52,075 bases of DNA from positions 1-52,075 of the forward strand of contig JAONGR010000008.1 of NCBI GenBank assembly GCA_028375605.1, written 5' to 3'. Numbering within the stretch: the first letter of the stretch is position 1; each line of letters starts with the position of its first letter. The translations under genes were made by a program, and so were the position numbers. The DNA is from Arcobacteraceae bacterium (GTDB lineage Bacteria > Campylobacterota > Campylobacteria > Campylobacterales > Arcobacteraceae). Under the pieces are notes generated by a model. It made no database searches. It saw only the letters and a list, made by a program, of their open reading frames with translations, and was not told where the DNA came from. Shown here piece by piece: positions 26,714-35,088 of this stretch.

Positions 26714-26742
26714 GAAAAGACCCTTTCTTTATGATTTCAATA

Positions 26743-26748
26743 AGTATA
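26743..26748 (-). promoter_or_regulatory. -10-like hexamer of the gntR promoter
   Basis: Reads TATACT on the - strand, 30 bp before the gntR start codon. The GntR-type palindrome ends 4 bp upstream of it, so a bound protein would block RNA polymerase. Confidence 0.5.
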
Positions 26749-26752
26749 CACT

Positions 26753-26764
26753 ATTGTAGACAAT
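26753..26764 (-). promoter_or_regulatory. GntR-type operator, gntR promoter-proximal
   Basis: ATTGTAGACAAT, a palindrome of the TTGT-N2-ACAA class expected for FadR-subfamily regulators. It lies between -35 and -10 positions of the gntR promoter, which implies autorepression. Confidence 0.7.
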
Positions 26765-26779
26765 TATTTATAAGTTTAA

Positions 26780-26798
26780 TTGTATATTAAATATACAT
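26780..26798 (-). promoter_or_regulatory. 19-bp palindromic element upstream of gntR
   Basis: TTGTATATTAAATATACAT. The inner 17 bp are a perfect palindrome around one central base. Its centre is 30.5 bp upstream of the GntR-type operator centre and near -53 from the inferred transcription start, an activator-like position. It matches elements at 29218 and 36456. Confidence 0.6.
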
Positions 26799-26914
26799 TC
26801 TTGTGAATATTAATTATTTTATGCTTTAAATACTGATATTAATGATAAATACATATAAAAGAATATATTTGTCAAGTTAGATAGTTTATATAAAATTGAA
26901 TATAACGATAAATT

Positions 26915-26924
26915 TTGTAGACAA
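26915..26924 (-). promoter_or_regulatory. GntR-type operator, gntR distal
   Basis: TTGTAGACAA on the + strand, 161 bp (centre to centre) upstream of the promoter-proximal site. It could support DNA looping or cooperative binding, or could control a second upstream promoter. No -10 sits next to it in the pattern seen at the other sites. Confidence 0.5.
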
Positions 26925-26996
26925 TTATTTTCAAATGATTATTTAAGGAAATAGAATGGAAGGAGAGTGGAAGAATTAATATATGAGATTTAAGAG

Positions 26997-27746
26997 TTAT
27001 TGTTTTCCTAAATTAAATTCTTTTTTTTCTAAATTTAATCTATACAATGACCAGATAGATAAAACTTTCTTTTTTAATTTTGACATATTGTTTGCACTAA
27101 TTACTCCAATAATCATTTTTTTCTTTGAGGTATAAGAAAAACTTTGATTTGAACTTTCTTTTAGATTATCTAAAAAATATTCATTATTATGTGTTTTTAG
27201 ATAAAGTTTTGCAAAAATATTATTCTCACTTTTATTATCTTTTATATAATCTTGTAAACCAAATCCATTTACATTATATTTTTCTAAATACTCGAGTTCA
27301 TCTTCGCAGTAAAAACTATTTTTTGCACTCATTACTGTAAAATCAAAATTTTCATAACTTCTTCCATGACTCAAGATATCACCATAAAAAAACGTAGATG
27401 ATTCATCAGCTTTTATTTTTAAAAGCTGTAAGAGTTTTGCATCTTTAAATAAAATAAGTTCATCATTAATAAACTCCAAATTACTATTTTGTAAATTTAT
27501 ATTTATACTATTGATTCCAAATTCGTTTTTTGATGGGTATATTTTTGTTGCTGATTCTGTTGTGATAATAGCATTTGAATTTTCAAGAGATATTCGTGTT
27601 CTAATTTTATCTTTTGGAAAAATGCCTTCACCAATACACAATAATTTTACATAATTTTCTTGATCATTAAAATAGTAGTATCGAGAAGGAAGTTGTAATT
27701 TTTCTAAAGAAAATATCTCCTCTTTAAATTTAAAATCTATACTCAT
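26997..27746 (-). CDS. ureD: Urease accessory protein UreD (UreH)
   Basis: Scaffold that binds apo-urease and receives nickel via UreF-UreG. The 249-residue protein is divergent but shows the family segments NSNAIITTESATKIYPSK (about 57-74), LEFINDELILFKDAKLLQLLKI (about 90-111) and FYGDILSHGRSYENFDF (about 119-135). UreD usually sits within the urease operon; here it is about 16 kb from ureA and has its own position between the guanine permease and gntR. That separation is unusual, but all other accessory genes are present, so it completes the urease set. Ribosome site AAGGAAAAT. Confidence 0.88.
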   Translation of the reverse strand: MSIDFKFKEEIFSLEKLQLPSRYYYFNDQENYVKLLCIGEGIFPKDKIRTRISLENSNAIITTESATKIYPSKNEFGINSININLQNSNLEFINDELILFKDAKLLQLLKIKADESSTFFYGDILSHGRSYENFDFTVMSAKNSFYCEDELEYLEKYNVNGFGLQDYIKDNKSENNIFAKLYLKTHNNEYFLDNLKESSNQSFSYTSKKKMIIGVISANNMSKLKKKVLSIWSLYRLNLEKKEFNLGKQ

Positions 27747-27809
27747 TATTTTCCTTATTTAAATTAAAATATTTTACAATTTTAACTCTTTAATTTTAGT
27801 TATCTCTAA

Positions 27810-27844
27810 CATAGAAACACACTTATATTCTGTATGTTTCTATG
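27810..27844. repeat. Inverted repeat between the guanine permease and ureD
   Basis: Arms CATAGAAACA (27810-27819) and TGTTTCTATG (27835-27844) are perfect complements. Extending inward gives 13-bp arms with one mismatch around a 9-nt loop. No T-run follows on either strand, so it is a weak terminator at best. It may reduce read-through from the permease into ureD, stabilise an mRNA end, or bind a protein. Confidence 0.5.
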
Positions 27845-27860
27845 ATAAGTAAATATCCGA

Positions 27861-29153
27861 TTATAAAATAAATGTAAGCGCACTTATAAAAGTAATAACT
27901 AGGATTCCTAAATTTAAATCTTCAGTTTGTTTTTTGGCTATTTTGATAATTGTATATATTAAAAAACCAGCCGCAATTCCATTTGTAATAGAAAATGTTA
28001 ATGGCATTAGGATAACAATTAAAAATGCCCCTGCACTTGTAGCTAAGTCGTTGTCCTTAAATTGGATTTTCCCTAATTCAGTAAACATCAATACACCAAC
28101 TACAACTAACACTGGATAAATAGCATTTCCAGGAATTGACTTAAATAATGGCAGCATAAATAATGTAGTTACAAAAAACATTGCTGTAAATACAGCAGTT
28201 AATCCTGTTCTACCACCCTCTTCAACTCCACTTGCACTTTCTATAAATGATGTAGTTGTTGATACACCTAATAAAGAACCTGCTGTTGTAGCAATTGCAT
28301 CTGCTTCTAATGTTTTCTGTAATGATTTATCATCTTTATTATTTTCTTGGAAAAGATTTGCTCTTGTTCCTACACCTGTCAATGTTCCTAAAGTATCAAA
28401 CATATCTGTAATTAAAAATGTAATAATAACAGGAAGCAAAGATAGTGATAATGCGCTAACAATATCAAGTTTTAAAAATATTGGTTCTACTGATGCCGGT
28501 GCAGAAATGATTGTTTCTGGGACAGAACCTAAACCTGTAATCCAAGCAACAATAGTCGTAATTGCAATTGCTAAGATAAAAGCGCCTTTAATTCTATAAG
28601 AATAAAAAATAAAAGATAAAGTTAAGCCTAACACTCCCAAAAGTACATTAGGATTCGAGAAATCTCCTAAAGATACTAATGTAGCTTTATTATCTACAAT
28701 CATTTCCATTTGCTTTAATCCAATAAAGGCAATAAATGCACCAATACCAGCTGAGATCGCTCGTCTTAAGTCCATAGGAATGGAGGTCATTATCCAGACC
28801 CTAAAGTTTGTCAGAGAAAGAATTACAAATAAAAGACCTGATAAAAATACAATACCTAAAGCTGTTTCCCAAGGAAGTTTCATACCTAATACTAATCCAT
28901 ATGAAAAATACGCATTCAATCCCATACCAACTGACATTGCTATTGGAGTATTTGACCATAATCCACTAAATAAAGTCGCAAGTACTGTGATTAAAGCTGT
29001 AGCTGTAACTACTGCATCCATAGGCAGTCCTGCATCTGCTAATATAAATCCATTTACAGGAACAATATACATCATTGTTAAAAATGTTGTAAATCCAGCA
29101 CTTAGTTCTGTCTTAACATTGGTTTTATGTTCTTTTAGTTTAAAGAAACTCAT
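27861..29153 (-). CDS. AzgA-type guanine/hypoxanthine permease (NCS2)
   Basis: Inner-membrane symporter for guanine, hypoxanthine or adenine. The 430-residue protein has the AzgA/GhxP/AdeQ signatures: AGFTTFLTMMYIVPVNG (about 19-35), SVGMGLNAYFSYG near 75, SIPMDLRRAISAGIGAFIAFIGLK near 125, ITDMFDTLGTLTGV near 246 and STTTSFIESASGVEEGGRTGLT near 300. About 12-14 membrane segments. It is divergent from guanine deaminase (297 bp apart), with a GntR-type operator upstream of each. Guanine is therefore the likely main substrate; adenine cannot be excluded. Ribosome site AAAAAGGA. Confidence 0.92.
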   Translation of the reverse strand: MSFFKLKEHKTNVKTELSAGFTTFLTMMYIVPVNGFILADAGLPMDAVVTATALITVLATLFSGLWSNTPIAMSVGMGLNAYFSYGLVLGMKLPWETALGIVFLSGLLFVILSLTNFRVWIMTSIPMDLRRAISAGIGAFIAFIGLKQMEMIVDNKATLVSLGDFSNPNVLLGVLGLTLSFIFYSYRIKGAFILAIAITTIVAWITGLGSVPETIISAPASVEPIFLKLDIVSALSLSLLPVIITFLITDMFDTLGTLTGVGTRANLFQENNKDDKSLQKTLEADAIATTAGSLLGVSTTTSFIESASGVEEGGRTGLTAVFTAMFFVTTLFMLPLFKSIPGNAIYPVLVVVGVLMFTELGKIQFKDNDLATSAGAFLIVILMPLTFSITNGIAAGFLIYTIIKIAKKQTEDLNLGILVITFISALTFIL

Positions 29154-29190
29154 TATTTAATCCTTTTTATTTTATAAAATATTCTATCAT

Positions 29191-29202
29191 ATTGTCTACA
29201 AT
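29191..29202 (-). promoter_or_regulatory. GntR-type operator, guanine permease
   Basis: ATTGTCTACAAT, the exact complement of the gntR site. It stands 4 bp upstream of TAGAAT (29181-29186, - strand), the same geometry as at gntR. Confidence 0.7.
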
Positions 29203-29217
29203 AGTGAGCTGAATAGG

Positions 29218-29236
29218 TTGTATATATTACATACAA
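29218..29236 (-). promoter_or_regulatory. 19-bp palindromic element upstream of the guanine permease
   Basis: TTGTATATATTACATACAA. Half-sites TTGTAT and ATACAA are separated by 7 bp. Its centre is 30.5 bp from the GntR-type operator, exactly as at gntR, and 15 of 19 bases match the urtA element. Confidence 0.6.
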
Positions 29237-29419
29237 TTAATAATATTATTTATATATAATTAAATATATAATACTGTATAACTATTGATTAATAGGTAAT
29301 AATTTATTAAGAAAAGACTCTAAATAGTATCTTTACTGATTGATTTAAATATTAATAAGAAAAATGAGACAATAAAAAATTTACTAAATAGAGATGATAA
29401 ATGAGAATAACATCTATTT

Positions 29420-29431
29420 ATTGTAGACAAT
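29420..29431 (+). promoter_or_regulatory. GntR-type operator, guanine deaminase
   Basis: ATTGTAGACAAT, ending 19 bp before the deaminase ATG and just upstream of its AAAAGG ribosome site. The position is around or after the transcription start, fitting a roadblock repressor site. Confidence 0.7.
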
Positions 29432-29450
29432 AAATACAAAAGGCAATAAA

Positions 29451-30806
29451 ATGAAAAAGAATTTTAAAATACTTCAAGCAGATATACTTTATTTTAAAGA
29501 TGATCCTTACTTAAATAAAAATGTAAATAACTATTTACATTTTTATAAAGATGGATTATTAGTAATTGAAGATGGGTATATAAAAGATATTGGTGACTAT
29601 AAAGATTTAATCACAAAGTATGAACATGTAACAATAAATAATGAATATATAAATAAACTCATACTTCCTGGATTTATAGATACTCATGTTCACTATGCAC
29701 AAATAGAGATGATTGCTTCTTATGGTGAACAGCTTCTCCCTTGGCTTGAAAAATATACATTTCCCACAGAATCAAAATTTAAAAATAAAGAGTATGCAAA
29801 AAAAATTTCAAGCTTTTTTATAGATGAGTTACTTAAAAATGGAACAACAACAGCAATGGTAATGGGAACAGTACATAAAGAATCTGTAGATGCTATATTT
29901 CAATCTGCAAACGAAAAAGATATGAGAATTATTGCAGGTAAGGTGATGATGGATAGAAATGCACCTGTCGAATTATTAGATACCTATGAAAGTAGTTATA
30001 TTCAAAGTGAAGAGCTGATACAAAAATGGCATGAAAAAGACAGGTTACATTATGCTATAACACCTAGATTTGCCCCAACATCAACTCCAAAACAATTAGA
30101 AATGGCTGGAAAACTAAAAAAGAAATATCCCACAACTTACATTCAAACACATCTTAGTGAAAATAAAGATGAGATAGAATGGGTAAAATCACTTTTTCCA
30201 AAATCGGAAAACTACTTAGATGTATATGATAATTATGGTTTAGTTGGAGATAAGTCTGTATTTGCTCATGCTATACATTTAGAAGAGGAAGAATACCACC
30301 TTCTTCACAAAAAAGGTGCAAGTGTCAGTTTTTGTCCGACATCAAACTTCTTTTTAGGAAGTGGTCTTTTTAAAATACGAGAGATGAAAAAAAAGACTCG
30401 TAACATATTGATAGGTTTAGGTACTGATATTGGTGCAGGTACAAGTTTAAGTATGATAAAAACATTATCTGAAGCATATAAAGTAACATCCTTAGAACAA
30501 AACACTACAACAAAAAGAGAACCATTAGGAGCATTTGAAGCATTTTATCAAGCTACTTTAGGTGGTGCAAAATCTTTAGCATTAGATGATAAAATTGGTA
30601 AACTAGAAAAAGGATACGAAGCGGATTTTATAATTATAGACTTTGAAGTGGATGATTTACACAAATTAAAAATGGATACTATCGAAAATAGTAAAGATAC
30701 TATTTTTGAAAAACTTGAAAATAAACTATTTTCATTGATGATGATGGGTGATGATAGAAATATTATTTCAACATTTGTAAAAGGGAAGCAGGTGTATAAA
30801 AAATAA
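29451..30806 (+). CDS. guaD: Guanine deaminase
   Basis: Converts guanine to xanthine and ammonia; a cytosolic zinc amidohydrolase. The 451-residue protein shows the guanine-deaminase-specific PGFIDTHVHYAQIEMIASYGEQLLPWLEKYTFPTE region (about 74-108; zinc ligands in HVH, plus the QLLPWLE substrate segment). Further motifs are TPRFAPTSTP near 205, QTHLSENKDEI near 234, FAHAIHL near 268, SFCPTSNFFLGSGLF near 288 and GLGTDIGAGTSLSM near 318. It is divergent from the AzgA permease and under the same type of operator. Its 3' end meets urtE at a shared terminator. Unlike the deaminase at 17653 it matches GuaD throughout. Confidence 0.96.
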   Translation: MKKNFKILQADILYFKDDPYLNKNVNNYLHFYKDGLLVIEDGYIKDIGDYKDLITKYEHVTINNEYINKLILPGFIDTHVHYAQIEMIASYGEQLLPWLEKYTFPTESKFKNKEYAKKISSFFIDELLKNGTTTAMVMGTVHKESVDAIFQSANEKDMRIIAGKVMMDRNAPVELLDTYESSYIQSEELIQKWHEKDRLHYAITPRFAPTSTPKQLEMAGKLKKKYPTTYIQTHLSENKDEIEWVKSLFPKSENYLDVYDNYGLVGDKSVFAHAIHLEEEEYHLLHKKGASVSFCPTSNFFLGSGLFKIREMKKKTRNILIGLGTDIGAGTSLSMIKTLSEAYKVTSLEQNTTTKREPLGAFEAFYQATLGGAKSLALDDKIGKLEKGYEADFIIIDFEVDDLHKLKMDTIENSKDTIFEKLENKLFSLMMMGDDRNIISTFVKGKQVYKK

Positions 30807-30830
30807 AGACAAAAGTCTTTGTTTTTTATA
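30801..30830. terminator. Bidirectional terminator between guaD and urtE
   Basis: AAAGAC (30805-30810), loop AAAA, GTCTTT (30815-30820), flanked by an A-run before and GTTTTTT after. It therefore has a T-run in both directions. It overlaps the stop codons of both convergent genes. Confidence 0.75.
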
Positions 30831-31521
30831 CAGACATATACTTATTTACAATATCATCATTTAAGTCTTCTATCTCACCAGAAGCAACTACAGCTCCACG
30901 ATCAATGATAAAAAAATCATCTCCATGACGTCTTGCAAATGGAAGTTTTTGTTCTACAAGTATAACAGTTATTTTTTCTTCTTTCGTTAAATAGTCTATA
31001 ACTTCACCTATTTGTTGAACAATATTGGGTTGTATCCCCTCACTTGGTTCATCTAAAAGTAAAAGTTTTGGTTCGATACACAAAGCTCGTGCGATTGCCA
31101 ACTGTTGTTGCTGACCACCTGATAAATCTCCACCTTTTCTTTTTAACATCTCTTTTAATACAGGAAAAAGTTCATATATTTTATCTGGTACAGTTTTTAA
31201 ACCATTTCTATTTCCAAGAAGTCCTATTTCTAAATTTTCTTTTACAGTCAGTTGAGGAAATATTTCTCTTCCTTGAGGGACATAACCAATTGCTAATGAA
31301 GCTCTTTTATCACTACCCATAGTTCTTATATCTTCACCATTATAAAGTATCTTTCCATCTTTACTTGGAACTAACCCCATAATAGCTTTTGTTATAGTTG
31401 TTTTACCAACTCCATTTCTTCCCATAAGACAAGTACATCTTCCCTCTTTTATCTCTAAAGAAAGATCCCATAAAGTATGACTTTGCCCATAATATTGATT
31501 TAATTTTTCTAGTTTTAACAT
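30826..31521 (-). CDS. urtE: Urea ABC transporter ATP-binding protein UrtE
   Basis: Second ATPase of the high-affinity urea importer (LivF-like). The 231-residue protein has Walker A GRNGVGKTT (about 34-42), the signature LSGGQQQQLAIARAL (about 132-146), Walker B LLLLDEPSEGI (about 153-163) and the switch His replaced in context by VEQKLPFARRH, typical of UrtE/LivF. It is the last gene of urtABCDE, starting 1 bp after urtD. Ends at the shared terminator with guaD. Confidence 0.96.
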   Translation of the reverse strand: MLKLEKLNQYYGQSHTLWDLSLEIKEGRCTCLMGRNGVGKTTITKAIMGLVPSKDGKILYNGEDIRTMGSDKRASLAIGYVPQGREIFPQLTVKENLEIGLLGNRNGLKTVPDKIYELFPVLKEMLKRKGGDLSGGQQQQLAIARALCIEPKLLLLDEPSEGIQPNIVQQIGEVIDYLTKEEKITVILVEQKLPFARRHGDDFFIIDRGAVVASGEIEDLNDDIVNKYMSV

Positions 31522-31522
31522 C

Positions 31523-32311
31523 TTATTCTCCTAGGTATACTTTACGCACTTTGTCATTATTTTGTATCTCTTTCATAGAACCCTCAGCCAAAACAGAACC
31601 TTCATGTAAAACAGTTACCTTAGAAGCTATACTTCTAATAAATTCCATATCATGTTCAACTACTACAACACTATTTGTTTTTGCTAAATTTGTAAGAATC
31701 TCACCTGTTTTATCTACTTCTTGAGGAGTCATTCCTGCAACTGGTTCATCAACCAATAATAATTTTGGGTCTTGCATCATAAGCATTCCTATTTCCAACC
31801 ATTGTTTTTGACCATGAGATAAAATAGAAGCTTCTCTATGATATAAATCTTTTAAACCAATAAGTTCCATAGTTTCTTCAATCTTACTTTTTTGTTCTCC
31901 TGTCATTTGGGCAAAAAGTGTTTTAAAAAACCTTTTATCATCTTTCATCGCTAATTCAAGATTTTCAAATACTGTATGACCACCAAATACTGTTGGCTTT
32001 TGAAACTTTCGTCCGATACCTACTTCAGCTATACTTGGTTCATCCATCTCTAATAAGTTTACAGCTTTTCCAAATGTAACATGACCTTCATCAGGTCTTG
32101 TTTTACCTGTTACGACATCCATCATTGTAGACTTACCTGCTCCATTAGCACCAATGATACAACGAAGTTCTCCATAGTTTATAGAAAAACTTAAATTATT
32201 TAAAGCTTTAAATCCATCAAAACTAACAGTAACACCATCAACTAAAAGAATTCTATCACCATATTTTAGATCACCTATATTTTTTTCATTTTCATGATTA
32301 AGAACTAACAT
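31523..32311 (-). CDS. urtD: Urea ABC transporter ATP-binding protein UrtD
   Basis: First ATPase of the urea importer (LivG-like). The 262-residue protein has Walker A GANGAGKSTMMD (about 55-66), signature LSHGQKQWLEIGMLMMQDPKLLLVDEPVAGMTP, where LSHGQKQW is typical of UrtD, and the switch region VVEHDMEFIR. It starts inside the end of urtC (14-bp overlap), preceded by AGAGG. Works with UrtE on the UrtB-UrtC permease. Confidence 0.96.
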   Translation of the reverse strand: MLVLNHENEKNIGDLKYGDRILLVDGVTVSFDGFKALNNLSFSINYGELRCIIGANGAGKSTMMDVVTGKTRPDEGHVTFGKAVNLLEMDEPSIAEVGIGRKFQKPTVFGGHTVFENLELAMKDDKRFFKTLFAQMTGEQKSKIEETMELIGLKDLYHREASILSHGQKQWLEIGMLMMQDPKLLLVDEPVAGMTPQEVDKTGEILTNLAKTNSVVVVEHDMEFIRSIASKVTVLHEGSVLAEGSMKEIQNNDKVRKVYLGE

Positions 32312-33428
32312 GTTGAACCTCTTTTTTTAGTTTGATTTTACTTATTAATCCTACTATTCCTTTTGGTAAATATAATGTTGAAACAACAAATAACCCGCCT
32401 AATGCATATAGCCATACTTCAGGTAATGCAGAAGTAAAATATGTACTTGCATAATTAACGATAAAGGCCCCAATAATAGCTCCATACAATGTACCACGAC
32501 CACCAATAGCGACCCAGATAACTAACTCAATAGAAAATAAAGGTGAAAATACACCAGGATTAATGATACCTACTTGAGGTACATAAAGTGCTCCAGCAAC
32601 ACCTGCCATAATTGCTGATACCACAAATATAAATAACTTATATTGCTCTACTCTATACCCTAAAAACCTCACACGACTTTCTCCATCACGAATAGCGATA
32701 CAAACTCTACCAAGTCTTGAATTTATAATATACCTTGCTACTAAATAACCCGTAACTAAAGCTAAGAAAGAGATGATTAATAATCCTATTCTAGTACTAT
32801 CATCTTGTAATGAAAACCCTAAAACATCTTTAAAATCTGTAAGACCATTATTTCCACCAAATCCCATATCATTTCTAAAAAATGCTAACATAAACGCATA
32901 CGTCATAGCTTGAGTGATAATTGATAAATACACTCCTGTTACTCTACTTCGAAACGCTAACCATCCAAAAACAAAAGCAAGAGTTGCAGGTACTAAAGCC
33001 ACCATAAATAAAGCAAATAAAGGATTATCAAATCCATACCAAAACCAAGGAAGTTCTTTTAAATTCATAAATACCATAAAATCTGGTAACTCCGCGTTTC
33101 CATAAACACCTCGATCACCAATTTGACGCATAAGATACATAGCAAAAGCATATCCACCTAAAGCAAAAAATGCTCCATGTCCTAAACTTAAAATTCCTAT
33201 ATATCCCCAAACCAAATCTAAAGCTAATGCTAAAAGTGCAAAAGCCAAATATTTTCCTAAAAGTGTAACTGTGTAAGTAGATACATGAAAAGCTGAATCA
33301 ACAGGTAACATTAAATTTGCAAAGGCAACATAAGCTACAACAATTGCTAATATAGATAAAACTATTTGTCCACCTTTATCATTTTCCATAATTCTTATAA
33401 TGACAGGTTTCCTTGTATTATTTTCCAT
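32298..33428 (-). CDS. urtC: Urea ABC transporter permease UrtC
   Basis: LivM-like inner-membrane permease of the urea importer, about ten membrane segments. I prefer the start at 33428 (376 residues; AGAGG 6 bp upstream) over 33443, which would add five residues and overlap urtB. Visible are ALALDLVWGYIGILSLGHGAFFALGGYAFAMYL (about 70-102), FGGNNGLTDFKD near 192, GRVCIAIRDGESRVRFLGY near 238 and the permease loop GGRGTLYGAIIGAF near 309. Pairs with UrtB. Confidence 0.95.
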   Translation of the reverse strand: MENNTRKPVIIRIMENDKGGQIVLSILAIVVAYVAFANLMLPVDSAFHVSTYTVTLLGKYLAFALLALALDLVWGYIGILSLGHGAFFALGGYAFAMYLMRQIGDRGVYGNAELPDFMVFMNLKELPWFWYGFDNPLFALFMVALVPATLAFVFGWLAFRSRVTGVYLSIITQAMTYAFMLAFFRNDMGFGGNNGLTDFKDVLGFSLQDDSTRIGLLIISFLALVTGYLVARYIINSRLGRVCIAIRDGESRVRFLGYRVEQYKLFIFVVSAIMAGVAGALYVPQVGIINPGVFSPLFSIELVIWVAIGGRGTLYGAIIGAFIVNYASTYFTSALPEVWLYALGGLFVVSTLYLPKGIVGLISKIKLKKEVQHVSS

Positions 33429-33429
33429 T

Positions 33430-35031
33430 TTAGTCCTCTGCATCTCGACCTTTTTGAGGAAATAATCCTCTAGGTCTTTTTTGTATAAATAAAATTATCA
33501 CTACTAATATAATCACTTTGGCTAAAACTGCACCAGCTGCTGGTTCGATAAACTTATTTATCTCACCAAGTGTAAATGCGGCAATTAATGTACCCCAAAG
33601 GTTCCCAACACCACCAAATACAACAACCATAAAACTATCAACAATATATGCTTGTCCTAAATTTGGTCCAACATTTGTAAGCTGGGATAATGCCACACCA
33701 GCAACACCAGCTATCCCTGAACCAATACCAAATGTCATCGCATCTATAAATCCAGTTTTAATACCCATAGCTTGTGCCATCTCTCTATTTTGTGTAACAG
33801 CTCTCACCTTTAGTCCTAAAGATGTTTTTTTCAATACTAATAACACGGCAACAAATACTAATAATGAGAAAATTATAATATACAATCTATTGTATGTAAG
33901 AGATAATGCTCCATTTATTTCCCATGCTCCACTCATCCATTCTGGCGTCTTAACTTCTTGATTTAAAGGAGAATACACAGATCTAACAATTTGTTGTAAA
34001 ATCAAAGATATTCCAAATGTAGCAAGTAAAGTTTCTAAAGGTCTTCCATAAAGATGTCGAATTACTAATCGCTCAATTATCACACCAACCATGGCACTTA
34101 CTAAAAAGGCTAAGGGAATAGCAATTATTATCGAATACTCAATAAAACTTGGCATGATTTGCTGTAATGTGTATGTTGTATACGCACCTATCATCATCAT
34201 CTCACCATGTGCCATATTAATAACTTTCATTACACCAAATGTAATGGCAAGTCCAAGGGCAGCAAGCAGTAAAACCGAACCTTGACTTAAACCAAAAAAG
34301 GCTGTTTCTAATATAGAATAGTAAGATTTACTTGTTTCTATATTTTTAATTGAAGTTTGCGCTAATTTTTTGATCTCTTCATTATTTGTCGATGTTTGTA
34401 TCTCTTTTAAAGTTTGTAAAGATTGTGGTGATAAAAATTCTTTTAGGTCAGAGATAGCCTTTAGTTTCTCTTCATTTGATCCAAACTTTGCTTTATAGTT
34501 TACACTCATCTCTTCTAATACAGAGATAACTTTTGAACTTGTTTCAACTTTTAATGCTTTTAAAACTAAAACTTGAGAATCTTCATTGATATTTTTTAAC
34601 ATATTTTTAACTGAACTTAATCTTACATCTTCATCTTTGGAAAATAGATTTAATTCTGCTAGTTTTAGTTTGATAATACTTCTTAATTTATTATTTGTTT
34701 TTACTTTTTTAAACATTTTCTTTGATGCTGGTTCTAAAACATCATCTGTGAAAATATCTGTAGTATGATAAAGTTTTCCCTCTTTTTTTGTAAGAATTAC
34801 AAACTCTTTTTTATACTTTGTAAAATATAAGTTACCTTGTAATAGTGTATTTAATACTAAAGTTAACTTTTTATTATCACTATAATTTAATACAATATTT
34901 TCTACAGTTTGTTGTTTTGTTTTAAAACTTGATTTTGTAAAAGGTTTCATATCTTCTTGAAGTGTATTTGAAAATAACGTAGTAAAAAATAATAGATTAA
35001 GCAATATTATTTTGATTGATTTTGAAATCAT
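33430..35031 (-). CDS. urtB: Urea ABC transporter permease UrtB with long N-terminal domain
   Basis: LivH-like permease of the urea importer. The 533-residue protein has a signal-like segment (1-20), then about 210 residues of charged helical sequence, and the permease core from about 240 to 530. The core has GLSQGSVLLLAALGLAITFGVMKVINMAHGEMMMIGAYTT, YSPLNQEVKTPEWMSGA, VRAVTQNREMAQAMGIKTGFIDAMTFGIGSGIAG and VFGGVGNLWGT. The long N-terminal extension is common in proteobacterial UrtB and is predicted to lie outside the membrane; its role is not known to me. Follows urtA past a terminator-like hairpin. Confidence 0.94.
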   Translation of the reverse strand: MISKSIKIILLNLLFFTTLFSNTLQEDMKPFTKSSFKTKQQTVENIVLNYSDNKKLTLVLNTLLQGNLYFTKYKKEFVILTKKEGKLYHTTDIFTDDVLEPASKKMFKKVKTNNKLRSIIKLKLAELNLFSKDEDVRLSSVKNMLKNINEDSQVLVLKALKVETSSKVISVLEEMSVNYKAKFGSNEEKLKAISDLKEFLSPQSLQTLKEIQTSTNNEEIKKLAQTSIKNIETSKSYYSILETAFFGLSQGSVLLLAALGLAITFGVMKVINMAHGEMMMIGAYTTYTLQQIMPSFIEYSIIIAIPLAFLVSAMVGVIIERLVIRHLYGRPLETLLATFGISLILQQIVRSVYSPLNQEVKTPEWMSGAWEINGALSLTYNRLYIIIFSLLVFVAVLLVLKKTSLGLKVRAVTQNREMAQAMGIKTGFIDAMTFGIGSGIAGVAGVALSQLTNVGPNLGQAYIVDSFMVVVFGGVGNLWGTLIAAFTLGEINKFIEPAAGAVLAKVIILVVIILFIQKRPRGLFPQKGRDAED

Positions 35032-35050
35032 TTTGAGCCTTATAGATATA

Positions 35051-35076
35051 AAAACAAGGAAGATTTTCCTTGTTTT
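35051..35076 (-). terminator. Hairpin between urtA and urtB (attenuating terminator)
   Basis: AAAACAAGGAA (35051-35061) and TTCCTTGTTTT (35066-35076) form an 11-bp stem with a 4-nt loop; a T-rich stretch follows on the - strand. It lies 12 bp after the urtA stop. Partial termination here would give more binding protein than permease. Confidence 0.7.
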
Positions 35077-35088
35077 AAAGTTTTTAGA

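Larger units (their letters stand above)
26714..26996. promoter_or_regulatory. Control region between ureD and gntR
   Basis: 283 bp with no ORF. On the - strand, toward gntR, it contains a TTGTCTACAA site (26915-26924), a 19-bp palindrome (26780-26798), a second GntR-type site (26753-26764) and a -10-like TATACT (26743-26748). These four elements account for most of the recognisable signal. No clear terminator for ureD is visible. Confidence 0.6.
29154..29450. promoter_or_regulatory. Divergent control region, guanine permease / guanine deaminase
   Basis: 297 bp with no ORF. Holds a -10-like TAGAAT (29181-29186, -), a GntR-type operator (29191-29202), a 19-bp palindrome (29218-29236) and a second GntR-type operator 20 bp before the deaminase start (29420-29431). 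The middle is AT-rich without clear structure. Confidence 0.65.
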
